NCBI GenBank assembly: GCA_947177685.1
Contig: CAMWVE010000028.1
Span: 1 to 42,157, forward strand
DNA length: 42,157 nucleotides
Direction: 5' to 3'
Source: an uncultured Porphyromonadaceae bacterium
GTDB taxonomy: Bacteria; Bacteroidota; Bacteroidia; Bacteroidales; Muribaculaceae
Shown: one piece after another, positions 6,638 to 14,484 of the stretch
Layout: each line of letters opens with the position of its first letter
How positions within the stretch are numbered: the stretch's first letter is position 1
Notes under the pieces: generated by a model
The model's database searches: none
What the model was told of the DNA's origin: nothing
Seen by the model: only the letters and a program-made list of their open reading frames with translations
Translations under genes and position numbers: made by a program

Positions 6638-7179
6638 TAGAAACCGAACGACTGATACTTAGACCTTGGCGAGAATACGATGCAACGTCTCTTTTCAAAT
6701 ATGCGCAAGACCCTGATGTAGGTCCGATTGCAGGGTGGCCACCGCATACCTCCGTGGAAAGTAGTCGGGAAATAATCCGAACAGTATTTGCCGCACCGGA
6801 AACTTATGCCGTTGTGCTTAAAGAGACAAATGAACCCATCGGCTGTTGTGGAGTAATGTTCTCCAATAGCCTCCACACTGCAAATATGAATAAAGGAGAG
6901 GCGGAAATAGGATATTGGATAGGTAAACCATATTGGGGACAAGGACTGATTCCCGAAGCGGTAAAAGCGTTGCTCTCACGGTGTTTTAATGAGTTGAGCA
7001 TTGATACAGTATGGTGTGGCTATTACGATGGTAACCTCAAATCAAAACGTGTCTGCGAGAAAAGCGGATTCAGATACCATCACACCAACAAAGACATTAC
7101 ATCTCCATTGGGAGATAAACGGACAGAACATTTCTACATAATGACTAAAGAAGATTTCCATGCCCTATATATCGATTGA
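6634..7179 (+). CDS. GNAT N-acetyltransferase, RimJ/RimL-like (181 aa)
   Basis: Acetyl-CoA-dependent N-acetyltransferase. The start TERLILRPWREYDA and the segment GEAEIGYWIGKPYWGQGLIPEA, which includes the acetyl-CoA pyrophosphate-binding loop, are typical of the RimJ/RimL branch of GNAT, as is the C-terminal N..SKRVCEKSGF helix. Full length for the family. Targets may be a protein N-terminus or a small amine; this cannot be told. Its 3' end overlaps the tautomerase gene by 20 nt and its start overlaps the YciI stop by 4 nt. Confidence 0.9.
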   Translation: MIETERLILRPWREYDATSLFKYAQDPDVGPIAGWPPHTSVESSREIIRTVFAAPETYAVVLKETNEPIGCCGVMFSNSLHTANMNKGEAEIGYWIGKPYWGQGLIPEAVKALLSRCFNELSIDTVWCGYYDGNLKSKRVCEKSGFRYHHTNKDITSPLGDKRTEHFYIMTKEDFHALYID

Positions 7180-7360
7180 GAGCGGCAAGCTGACCGCTGA
7201 ACAGAAAAAGCAGTTGATTGAGCGGCTGACTGCTACAGCTTCCGAAATAACCCATATACCGGAGCAATTCTTTACGGTAACCATCAAGGAACTTCCGGAC
7301 GAGAACTTTGGCATTGGTGGAAAATCCATTGACGAGATAAAACGTGAATATAAAGGATGA
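7160..7360 (+). CDS. 4-oxalocrotonate tautomerase-family protein (66 aa)
   Basis: A short protein beginning Met-Pro, so Met removal exposes the catalytic N-terminal proline of the tautomerase superfamily. The pattern MPYISIESGKLTAEQKKQLI, followed by a helix and FTVTIKELPDENFGIGG, fits the 4-OT fold. Length (about 62-66 aa) is typical; members usually assemble as hexamers. The start lies 20 nt inside the GNAT gene, and the stop overlaps the ATG of the flavoprotein gene by 4 nt. Physiological substrate unknown. Confidence 0.88.
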   Translation: MPYISIESGKLTAEQKKQLIERLTATASEITHIPEQFFTVTIKELPDENFGIGGKSIDEIKREYKG

Positions 7361-7941
7361 AGGTAATTGGTATAAACGGAAGTGCCAGAAAAGACGGCAA
7401 CACGGCTATCATTATAGGCAGAGTTTTCGACGAACTAAAAAATTATGGCATAGAAACGGAATTGATTCAGTTGGCGGATAGTGAAATCCAACCTTGTCGT
7501 GGCTGTTTTGCCTGTAAAGGACGTGGCAACTGCGTGTTTACAAAAGACGGATTCACGGAGGTATTCAGACGTATGGTCGAGGCAGACGGAATAATTTTAG
7601 GTTCTCCCGTTTATTCCGCAGATATTTCAGCTAAGATGAAAGCTTTTCTGGAGCGTAGTGGCGTTGTCGTTGCAACCAATCCCGGTCTTCTTCGCCGTAA
7701 AGTCGGAGCATCGGTAGCAGCCGTACGCCGTGGTGGAGGAATGACAACTGTTGACACTATGAATCATTTTATGCTCAACAAGGAAATGATTGTCGTAGGC
7801 TCTACCTATTGGAATATGGTCTATGGCAAGAATATCGGTGACGTTCTAAATGATGAAGAAGGCATGGCCAATATGTGCAATCTTGGAGAGAATATGGCTT
7901 GGCTCTTAAAACAAGTAACCACCAATGAAAAATATTATTGA
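7357..7941 (+). CDS. NAD(P)H-dependent FMN reductase / iron-sulfur flavoprotein-like (194 aa)
   Basis: Flavodoxin-like fold. The FMN phosphate-binding loop INGSARKDGNT is at residues about 5-15, a Cys-rich PCRGCFACKGRGNC segment is at about 46-60, and LGSPVYSADISAKMKAFLER surrounds the second flavin loop. The Cys cluster is characteristic of the flavodoxin-like NAD(P)H-dependent oxidoreductases related to iron-sulfur flavoproteins; whether a cluster binds is not shown. Probably reduces quinones, nitro compounds or other electrophiles, fitting its tautomerase and acetyltransferase neighbours. Overlaps the tautomerase gene by 4 nt and the broken YdeI-like gene by 17 nt. Confidence 0.88.
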   Translation: MKVIGINGSARKDGNTAIIIGRVFDELKNYGIETELIQLADSEIQPCRGCFACKGRGNCVFTKDGFTEVFRRMVEADGIILGSPVYSADISAKMKAFLERSGVVVATNPGLLRRKVGASVAAVRRGGGMTTVDTMNHFMLNKEMIVVGSTYWNMVYGKNIGDVLNDEEGMANMCNLGENMAWLLKQVTTNEKYY

Positions 7942-8488
7942 TATTCGCAATCGCGCTGATTTCCGCGAATGGCTCAGAAAGAACAGTGATGCTGAAAAAG
8001 AGTGTTGGATAGCGGTGAAGCGTGGGAAGACTCCTCCTGACGATGCCTTGTGGTATCTTGATGCTGTTGAGTAGGCATTATGCTTTGGATGGATTGACTC
8101 AACTCTAAAAAATGTGGATGGGGTTGCTCTCCAGCGTTTTGGTCCACGCTCAAAATCAGGACGATGGACTGAACTTAATAAAGAACGTTGCCGTCGTCTG
8201 GAAAAATTTGGCATGATGACTGACAGAGGTCGTGCTGCATGCCCTGATCTTGATGCCGAGTTTGTGATTATTCCTAAAATCATCGAGACATTCAAATCCA
8301 ATCCGATTGCCTGGAAAAATTTCAAATCCTTTCCGTCGCTATATCAACGTGTTCGCATTGACAACATCCAGCGCAACAAAGCGTGTAAAAAAATGTTTGA
8401 CAGTCGATTGAAAAAACTTATAGAAGCCAGCGAACGGGGCGAAATGATAGGCGATTGGCACGATCATGGCCGTCTGCTTGATTATTAA
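7925..8488 (+). pseudogene. YdeI/OmpD-associated-like protein interrupted by one TAG codon
   Basis: Starting at ATG 7925, one frame runs to the TAA ending at 8488 with a single in-frame TAG at 8072-8074. Before it lies DALWYLDAVE; after it ALCFGWIDSTLKNVDG, the signature region of the YdeI family (usually ...AVEEALCFGWIDS). The TAG therefore replaces what is normally a Glu codon, by a one-base change from GAG. Everything else, including the FGPRSKSGRWTELN motif and the C-terminal region, is intact, so the inactivation looks recent, or the codon could be read through. Without readthrough only 49 residues are made; the Met at 8114 could restart a 124-residue product. Overlaps the flavoprotein gene by 17 nt. 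Confidence 0.85.
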
Positions 8489-8524
8489 TTCAAATAGTTA
8501 GTTATATATTGACATAGTATCAAC

Positions 8525-9145
8525 ATGGATAGCAGTAAGATTTATCCCAGAACCGGCGATACGCAAACGGTATATCTAAAATCGGTTATTACCCGCCCGA
8601 CAATCGAGGTCGGTGACTTTACAATATATAATGATTTTGTGAATGATCCGCGAGACTTCGAGAAAAACAATGTGCTTTATCATTATCCAATCAACCATGA
8701 CCGGCTGATTATCGGTAAGTTTTGTTCAATAGCCTGTGGCGCGAAGTTCATATTTAACTGCGCCAACCATACCCTGAAATCGCTGTCAACCTACACATTC
8801 CCGCTATTCTTTGAAGAATGGGATTTACCTAAATCCGAAGTCACAACGGCATGGGATAAGAAAGGCGACATAGTGATAGGTAATGATGTTTGGATTGGAT
8901 ACGATGCAGTAATAATGGCTGGAGTCAAGATAGGCGATGGTGCAATTATCGGTTCTCGTGCCGTGGTCACCAAAGATGTTGAGCCTTATTCTATCGTTGG
9001 AGGTGTGCCTGCTAAAGAAATCCGTAAGCGTTTTGCCCCGGATATTATTGAGAAATTACAGGACTTGCAATGGTGGAACTGGTCTGTCGAAAGAATAAAG
9101 GCATCTATAAATAATATTCAATCCGGGAATATTGATGCTTTATAA
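8525..9145 (+). CDS. Vat/CatB-type xenobiotic O-acetyltransferase (206 aa)
   Basis: Left-handed beta-helix acetyltransferase of the hexapeptide-repeat xenobiotic class (VatA-E streptogramin A and CatB chloramphenicol acetyltransferases). Diagnostic are NNVLYHYP, IIGKFCSIACGAKF, and CANHTLKS with His82, the position of the catalytic histidine in Vat enzymes. The hexapeptide repeats (VIGNDVWIGYDAVIMAGVKI) and the GGVPAKEIRKRF end are also present. Full length. Many chromosomal homologues do not confer resistance, so antibiotic inactivation is a possibility, not a conclusion. It is the last gene of the cluster, 36 nt after the YdeI-like gene, and faces a convergent two-component operon. Confidence 0.88.
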   Translation: MDSSKIYPRTGDTQTVYLKSVITRPTIEVGDFTIYNDFVNDPRDFEKNNVLYHYPINHDRLIIGKFCSIACGAKFIFNCANHTLKSLSTYTFPLFFEEWDLPKSEVTTAWDKKGDIVIGNDVWIGYDAVIMAGVKIGDGAIIGSRAVVTKDVEPYSIVGGVPAKEIRKRFAPDIIEKLQDLQWWNWSVERIKASINNIQSGNIDAL

Positions 9146-9244
9146 TGCGACATGAGGGGGTGTTGCCAACACGTCAGGAGAACTTTAGAAGAGTTTAATC
9201 ATAACAAGATGGATATGGCGACCTCCGGCATATTTTCCACTGGG

Positions 9245-9958
9245 TCACACCACACTTATCCTGTTAAAAGTTGTCGTTTTTTTTACTGTTAACATATATC
9301 CAAAACCTCTTTGATTTAATATTGATACTGATGGGTCATGACGCAATTTACGGCGAAGCTTATGTATGTAACCGTGGAGAGAGTTACGGTTGCTTTGCTC
9401 GTCGCGTTGCCACACGGCAATCATCAATTCAGATGCATCAACTGTCTTTCCGATACCGGTTGCCAATCGTTCCAATACCTTAGCCTCGAAGTACGACAGT
9501 TCCATACTTTGATCATCAAAAGAAAGTGTCTGAGTAGTAACGTTGAATATATAACGTCCAATAGAAAATTTGATATCCTCGCCTCGGTTAGTGTCATTTC
9601 TACGCAGCAGTGCCTTTATCCTGACTATCAGTTCGCGGAGTTCAAAGGGCTTTTTCAGATAGTCGTTTGCTCCAATTTCAAATCCTTCTTCTACATCATC
9701 AATAGTGCTTTTAGCAGTAAGAAAAAGCAACGGAACTGTCGGTGACAACTTCCTTATCTCTCTCGCCATAGTAAAGCCATCCATTTTTGGCATCATGACA
9801 TCCGCAACGACTATATCTGCACCATGGGTCTTGAATTTCTCAAGCCCATCTATGCCGTCAACAGCTGTGAGGACATCATAGCCTTGACCACGCAATGTGT
9901 CAGCGACAATCAGCGTCAGGTCTTTCTCATCTTCCACAAAAAGTATCTTATTGCCCAT
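9245..9958 (-). CDS. OmpR-family response regulator (237 aa)
   Basis: The receiver domain (about 1-120) has the acidic pair E9/D10, phospho-acceptor D53 in VVADVMMPKMDG, T81-like FLTAKS and the conserved Lys in LKKPF. A winged-helix DNA-binding domain follows (about 135-230), with HGYIHKLRRKLRHDP as recognition helix and RGFGYML wing. Its start overlaps the end of the histidine kinase gene by 11 nt, so the two are a cognate pair transcribed leftward. Direct repeats of 22-bp period between the kinase gene and the divergent outer-membrane gene are candidate binding sites. Confidence 0.95.
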   Translation of the reverse strand: MGNKILFVEDEKDLTLIVADTLRGQGYDVLTAVDGIDGLEKFKTHGADIVVADVMMPKMDGFTMAREIRKLSPTVPLLFLTAKSTIDDVEEGFEIGANDYLKKPFELRELIVRIKALLRRNDTNRGEDIKFSIGRYIFNVTTQTLSFDDQSMELSYFEAKVLERLATGIGKTVDASELMIAVWQRDEQSNRNSLHGYIHKLRRKLRHDPSVSILNQRGFGYMLTVKKTTTFNRISVV

Positions 9959-11366
9959 CTTTGCTGAATTTGATTAAGAATATTGAACCTTCTCCTTCTT
10001 TACTTTTGACCTCTATAGCCCACCCCATTTTCTCGAGAATATTCTTCACATAATATAGTCCTATGCCATAGCCACGGACATCCTGACGGTTGCCATGAGG
10101 AACACGGTAAAACTTATTGAACAGATATGGAATAGACTTTGATGGAATACCTATACCATTATCTCTGACTGAAAGGCTTTTATTGTCACCAGATATGTTT
10201 ATCTCAACGCTGTCGTTGGAATATTTGATTGCGTTGTCAATTAAATTGTTAAGTACATTTGACAGATGAGCTTTATCCGCTTCCACCAAAACATCCTTAT
10301 CCACGTCCACGTTTATTGTAATCCTTTTATCACTTCTCATACGTTGGGCGGCTGCAATTTCATCTACCAAAGGATGTAATTGAATCTTCTCTGGTTTTAA
10401 TTTCATTGTCTTACGACGTTCCATGCTCATTGCCAAAATATTTTCAACAAGTTCGCCAAGCCGTTTCAACTGTTTATTGGCTATATTGAGATATGTTATC
10501 TTTTTCTGAGGGTCACTTGCGGTGTCATAGTGCAGCAAAGCATCATTGGCTGAATAAGCGATAGCAATAGGGGTTTTCAGCTCATGAGTCATATTGCTCA
10601 CAAAATCATCCTTCATTTCTTCAATAGTCCGTAATCGTGACACAGTTCGGAATAAGTACCAAAACGCCATGGCGAACGCAACCAGAAGAAGAAACACGGT
10701 TACGATTACGCCTGACATCTCTGATATTATATGGGTGGTCAGAGGTGTCATATAGACCTTATAGTATATGCCTTCATTGGGGTTTATGTTTATTCGGAAT
10801 GAATCTAAGCCGTAACCTCCCCTTAATTCAGGATTCTTACAGATCACGGAATCGTTGCTATTGACAACTTCCACACATAAAAAGTCAGGATAGATATACC
10901 TGTAGGAAAGCTGATTTCGTAATACACTATCCATCACTGCCATGTCATAAGGAATATATTTATCCATTATTACATGGAATTGTCGGCTCATGGCATCAAT
11001 CATCTGATTGGAATAGGCGCCGCTCTCTGACAGCATTGTCTGTTCTTCAACTACAGTTCCGTCGACTTCTGTCCTGACAGACATGAGTTGACCGTTCTCA
11101 TCTCTGTAAGTTGACGCTTCTGCTTTTTTTGGGGCATTGTATTCCTCTATATCCTCTTGAAGCTGCACGTTTGATGACAATCCCTGTGCTCTGCCTGCAC
11201 GATACATCAGGTCATCGATATCAGCATCAGCCAATGCCGTCATCACATCTCGCTCAACATTGGCTCTTATTGAATTATAGAGCGATATGAGATAATAGAC
11301 ATTAAAGCTGAAAATGACAGCAATGACAATTATAAAAGTTGCCGATATTGTCTTAAAGCGTTTCAT
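9948..11366 (-). CDS. Sensor histidine kinase (472 aa)
   Basis: Membrane kinase with TM1 at about 9-30, a periplasmic sensor region of roughly 185 residues without recognised fold, and TM2 at about 219-239. The HisKA domain has phospho-acceptor His261 (NMTHELKTPIA), and the HATPase_c domain carries N box (NLIDNAIKYS), G1 (DNGIGIP) and G2 (GYGIGLYYVKNI) motifs. All catalytic motifs are present. It is the first gene of a two-gene operon with the response regulator, and its -7 box is at 11418-11425. The architecture resembles Bacteroides RprX-type kinases, but I do not claim orthology. Confidence 0.95.
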   Translation of the reverse strand: MKRFKTISATFIIVIAVIFSFNVYYLISLYNSIRANVERDVMTALADADIDDLMYRAGRAQGLSSNVQLQEDIEEYNAPKKAEASTYRDENGQLMSVRTEVDGTVVEEQTMLSESGAYSNQMIDAMSRQFHVIMDKYIPYDMAVMDSVLRNQLSYRYIYPDFLCVEVVNSNDSVICKNPELRGGYGLDSFRININPNEGIYYKVYMTPLTTHIISEMSGVIVTVFLLLVAFAMAFWYLFRTVSRLRTIEEMKDDFVSNMTHELKTPIAIAYSANDALLHYDTASDPQKKITYLNIANKQLKRLGELVENILAMSMERRKTMKLKPEKIQLHPLVDEIAAAQRMRSDKRITINVDVDKDVLVEADKAHLSNVLNNLIDNAIKYSNDSVEINISGDNKSLSVRDNGIGIPSKSIPYLFNKFYRVPHGNRQDVRGYGIGLYYVKNILEKMGWAIEVKSKEGEGSIFLIKFSKDGQ

Positions 11367-11417
11367 ATTTGCTACCGCGACGTGCTTGCGGTCTCATGAT
11401 AAAATTATTAATCACCA

Positions 11418-11425
11418 CAAATTTA
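11418..11425 (-). promoter_or_regulatory. -7 box of the kinase/regulator operon
   Basis: The minus strand reads TAAATTTG (full consensus). It gives a leader of about 48 nt, which contains a small ACCGC/GCGGT hairpin just before the ATG. Confidence 0.6.
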
Positions 11426-11448
11426 CTAATAATCCACCATACAATTGA

Positions 11449-11502
11449 TTAAGACGGCTTCGATTTAAGACTAAATAAGGGAATGGTTAAGACTAAATAA
11501 GG
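11449..11502 (+). promoter_or_regulatory. Direct repeats, candidate response-regulator operator
   Basis: The 16-mer TTAAGACTAAATAAGG occurs perfectly twice, at 11465-11480 and 11487-11502, with a period of 22 bp (two helical turns). A third core TTAAGAC lies at 11449-11455. The repeats lie between the divergent promoters of the two-component operon and the outer-membrane receptor gene, ending about 32 bp upstream of the latter's -7 box. OmpR-family regulators typically bind such direct repeats on one DNA face; that this regulator binds here is inference. Confidence 0.6.
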
Positions 11503-11533
11503 TCAGTCATGAACAGGCTAAATGTAAATGTAG

Positions 11534-11541
11534 GCAATTTT
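11534..11541 (+). promoter_or_regulatory. -7-like box of the outer-membrane receptor gene
   Basis: CAATTTTG matches TANNTTTG except for the first T. A TTG inside it could be misread as a start codon; the gene more plausibly starts at ATG 11564, about 20 nt downstream of the predicted transcription start. A weak -7 box fits an activator-dependent promoter. Confidence 0.4.
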
Positions 11542-11563
11542 GCGTCTCAAATTTCTTACTACA

Positions 11564-13603
11564 ATGAAACATGCAATAATTTTCCTAACATTTCTACATG
11601 GCTTTGCCAGCTATGCACAAACAGAATTACCTGATTCAATCTCCACACACCAACTAAATGAAGTTGTGGTCAAAGGTGAGAAACCGCAGGTCAAAGGTGA
11701 GGACGGAATCATGGTTGTCGACCTCCCCGGCATAGTCAGGGATAAACCGGTCAACAATATTCTTGAAGCCCTTGGCTATATGCCCGGCGTCACGAACAAC
11801 AACGGTATGATATGGCTTACTGGAGCCTCAAATGTCACCATTATTATCAACGGTGAGCTTACGAATATGCCGCTCCAGAATCTTTATCAACTTCTCTACA
11901 CAACTCCAATCGACAAACTGAAAAACGTGGAGATTATGTATTCCGCTCCGGCGAAGTATCATGTAAATGGTGCGGTAATAAATGTGGTTTTGAAAACCCC
12001 TTCGCCTCTTGATGGTCTGCAAGGACAGGTCAGAGCCGGATATAATCAGGCGCACTATGGTTCGTATGGTGGTGTGCTTGCTGCCACATACGCTATAAAA
12101 GACTGGACTTTTGACGTAAACTATGGACTAACGCGTAGCAAATCGTGGAGCCGTGAGGAAACATGGTCGAATCATCTATATGAAGGTAACCGAACTATGA
12201 TTGAGGATGATATGCGCCGCATTGGTCAGAACTGGAATAACACCATATTTGCCTCCGCTTCATGGAAAACGGTAAAGCTAACTTACAACGGTCAAATAAC
12301 ATCCGACTCCAAGAGTTGGGGACTCTCATCAGGCACTTTGGGCAATTTTACAAATGCCTACAATATGCTGTCGCCTGTAGGTTATCATAATTTAGCCCTG
12401 CGTTATACAACACAATTCGGGATGACTGTTGGTGGGGACTATACCCGCTATTCTGAGAATCGTTCCCAGTCATTGTTTAAGGACTCGGACTATATTCTTG
12501 GCTCGGAAAACCGTCAGGATATAAACCGCTGGAATGTATATGTTGACCAACAGCATCAGCTTGGCAAGTGGCAACTGAACTACGGAGCAGAGTATCAGCA
12601 CTCTAAGGATTGCAGTTCACAACACTATGGTGCATTCGGCGACAATCCTGATTTTGATGATATACTTAACGAGGATGTGGCGAGTCTATATGTAGGGACA
12701 CAACGGTCGTTTGATTGGGGATTGTCATTCAACGCCTCTGCAAAAGGAGAATATTATCACAACAAATATCAGCATAACTGGAACTTCATCCCTCAGCTCG
12801 GTGCGACATACTATAAGACATCCAAAAGTATTTTTCAACTGAATTTCAACACCCAACGCATCTATCCGTCATATTGGGAACTACATGGCGGCACAAGCCA
12901 TATTAACGACTATTCGACAGTAATAGGCAATCCTGCCTTACAGCCGTATATGCAATATGATGCTCAGTTTAACTATATCCTAAAGCAAAAATATGTTGCG
13001 ACACTATATTTCCAGTATGGTGACAAAACCACTGTGCAACTTCCTTATCAGTCGCCGGAAGATCTAAATCTTATTTATCAGACCATCAACATGAACTTTG
13101 AACGAGTAGTAGGGCTTAATCTCTATGCTCCATTCGGAGTCAGCTATATCTGGAATGCAACTGCCACAGCAAACGTTATGAACAGACGGGCAAAGGCTAA
13201 TCATTTCCATGATATCTGCTTCGACAACAGCAAATGGATTTTCTATGGGTCTTTAAGCAACTCTTTCAAGTTCAGTCAGAACAGTCCGGTTTCTGTTTCG
13301 GTGGATTTCAGTTACATTTCTCCATCATTGCAAGGAATAGCCGATATGTCAGGAATTTGGAAAATTGATGCAGGAGTCAAATGGCAGTTCGGAAAGAAAA
13401 GATGCTGTGAGCTTGATTTGAAAGCTGATGACATATTCAATAAATGGTCACCTACGATGACCATTAACAATAGCGGTCAGGACTATAAGATGAAAGTCAG
13501 GGACATGACACGGAATCTTAAACTGACACTCATTTGGCGCTTCAACGGTTTCAAACCTAAAGACAACAATATTGACACTTCCCGATTTGGAACCGGGAAG
13601 TAA
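11564..13603 (+). CDS. TonB-dependent-receptor-like outer membrane beta-barrel protein (679 aa)
   Basis: The signal peptide (MKHAIIFLTFLHGFASYAQ) is followed by a plug-like domain (about 30-150: LNEVVVKGEKP, LEALGYMPGV, INGELTN, VINVVLKTPSP) and a long beta-barrel ending in an aromatic-rich strand (NLKLTLIWRF). There is no N-terminal carboxypeptidase-like domain, and a typical TonB box is not obvious. It belongs to the outer-membrane beta-barrel family with TonB-receptor fold rather than to classical SusC. ATG 11564 is preferred over TTG 11540 because the latter lies in the promoter. It diverges from the two-component operon across repeated sites and is a likely target of it. The ligand is unknown. 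Confidence 0.85.
   Translation: MKHAIIFLTFLHGFASYAQTELPDSISTHQLNEVVVKGEKPQVKGEDGIMVVDLPGIVRDKPVNNILEALGYMPGVTNNNGMIWLTGASNVTIIINGELTNMPLQNLYQLLYTTPIDKLKNVEIMYSAPAKYHVNGAVINVVLKTPSPLDGLQGQVRAGYNQAHYGSYGGVLAATYAIKDWTFDVNYGLTRSKSWSREETWSNHLYEGNRTMIEDDMRRIGQNWNNTIFASASWKTVKLTYNGQITSDSKSWGLSSGTLGNFTNAYNMLSPVGYHNLALRYTTQFGMTVGGDYTRYSENRSQSLFKDSDYILGSENRQDINRWNVYVDQQHQLGKWQLNYGAEYQHSKDCSSQHYGAFGDNPDFDDILNEDVASLYVGTQRSFDWGLSFNASAKGEYYHNKYQHNWNFIPQLGATYYKTSKSIFQLNFNTQRIYPSYWELHGGTSHINDYSTVIGNPALQPYMQYDAQFNYILKQKYVATLYFQYGDKTTVQLPYQSPEDLNLIYQTINMNFERVVGLNLYAPFGVSYIWNATATANVMNRRAKANHFHDICFDNSKWIFYGSLSNSFKFSQNSPVSVSVDFSYISPSLQGIADMSGIWKIDAGVKWQFGKKRCCELDLKADDIFNKWSPTMTINNSGQDYKMKVRDMTRNLKLTLIWRFNGFKPKDNNIDTSRFGTGK
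13578..13600 (+). terminator. Possible weak terminator at the 3' end of the receptor gene
   Basis: CTTCCCG (13578-13584) pairs with CGGGAAG (13594-13600), immediately before the TAA stop. Only a poor T-run (TAATTCCTTG) follows, so termination would be weak. Confidence 0.25.
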
Positions 13604-13701
13604 TTCCTTGAGTTGTCACAATGTTTGAAGAATGCCACACTGCAAGCCAATGGGCATATCGTTGATGTGGGAATCCTATCGGTCAGGTCCTAACGAGGGA
13701 A

Positions 13702-14454
13702 TCAGAGCTTGTTGGTGGTGATGAAGTCGACACCCATTTCGGTGAGGGCGGCAGCTGTTTCGGGAGAGTCTATGGTCCAGACGTTGACTTTGAGACCGAG
13801 GTCATGGAGCATGGCTACATCTTCGGCTGAAACGGCATTCCAGATGAGGTCTACGTCGATGTTCTGCTGTTTGATCCAGTCAAGGCTATCCTTCCATTTG
13901 GCTCCTCCGAGGAACTGACGTTTTACATGGGGGAACTGCTCGCCGATGGCTTCGAGGCATTTCTTCATGGAGGTGAGCATGATGACGTTCTCGGTCATGC
14001 CTGCCTTTTCAATCTCTGCCATAAGAGCGGGTATCATTGAGGTGTCGTTGTTGTTGACTCCGGGGGTCCACTTCATTTCAACTACACAGCCTACGCCGGC
14101 ATCTTTACACTGCTGGAGATATTCGGCGAGGGTGCTGATTTCTCCGGCATAGACAATGTCGCCACGGGTCTGGGTGTAGCGTTCGGCTTTAAGATCGGCA
14201 AGGGGTGTTTCGGCTATGACTTTGCTGCCGCCGAGACGCTCGGTGTTCTCATCGTGCGAAATGACGAATACGGAGTCTGCGGTCATGCGGACGTCACATT
14301 CAATCAGGGGGTAACGTTTTACGCCGTTGGCAAATGCGGCACGGGTGTTTTCCACGCCCCAGACGGAACCGCGATGTCCTACTTTAATCGGTTCGGCGGC
14401 ACTTGCTGTCATCAGTGTGAACAAAAGTGCTAAAAGTGATAATGCTGTTTTCAT
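13702..14454 (-). CDS. Secreted glycerophosphodiester phosphodiesterase (250 aa)
   Basis: Hydrolyses glycerophosphodiesters to glycerol-3-phosphate and an alcohol. A Sec signal peptide (about 1-20, ending SAA) is followed by the GDPD barrel with H27-R28-G, E35-N36-T, E52/D54 (IECDVRMTAD) and H67-D, the metal- and substrate-binding set of the family. Later VVEMKW and VNVWTID segments complete the fold. Full length; probably periplasmic. It begins 30 nt after the pseudouridine synthase gene and is the last gene of a leftward unit topA-rluA-like-GDPD. Confidence 0.93.
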   Translation of the reverse strand: MKTALSLLALLFTLMTASAAEPIKVGHRGSVWGVENTRAAFANGVKRYPLIECDVRMTADSVFVISHDENTERLGGSKVIAETPLADLKAERYTQTRGDIVYAGEISTLAEYLQQCKDAGVGCVVEMKWTPGVNNNDTSMIPALMAEIEKAGMTENVIMLTSMKKCLEAIGEQFPHVKRQFLGGAKWKDSLDWIKQQNIDVDLIWNAVSAEDVAMLHDLGLKVNVWTIDSPETAAALTEMGVDFITTNKL

Positions 14455-14484
14455 GTCTTATGTTTAGGTAATAGTTCGTTCAGC

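Noticed and set aside
9160-9172. Small GTGTT-GCC-AACAC hairpin after the Vat-type gene as terminator
   Set aside because: Only a 5-bp stem and no T-run; too weak to call.
11540-11563. TTG start for the outer-membrane receptor gene
   Set aside because: The TTG is part of the promoter box; ATG 11564 directly precedes the signal peptide.
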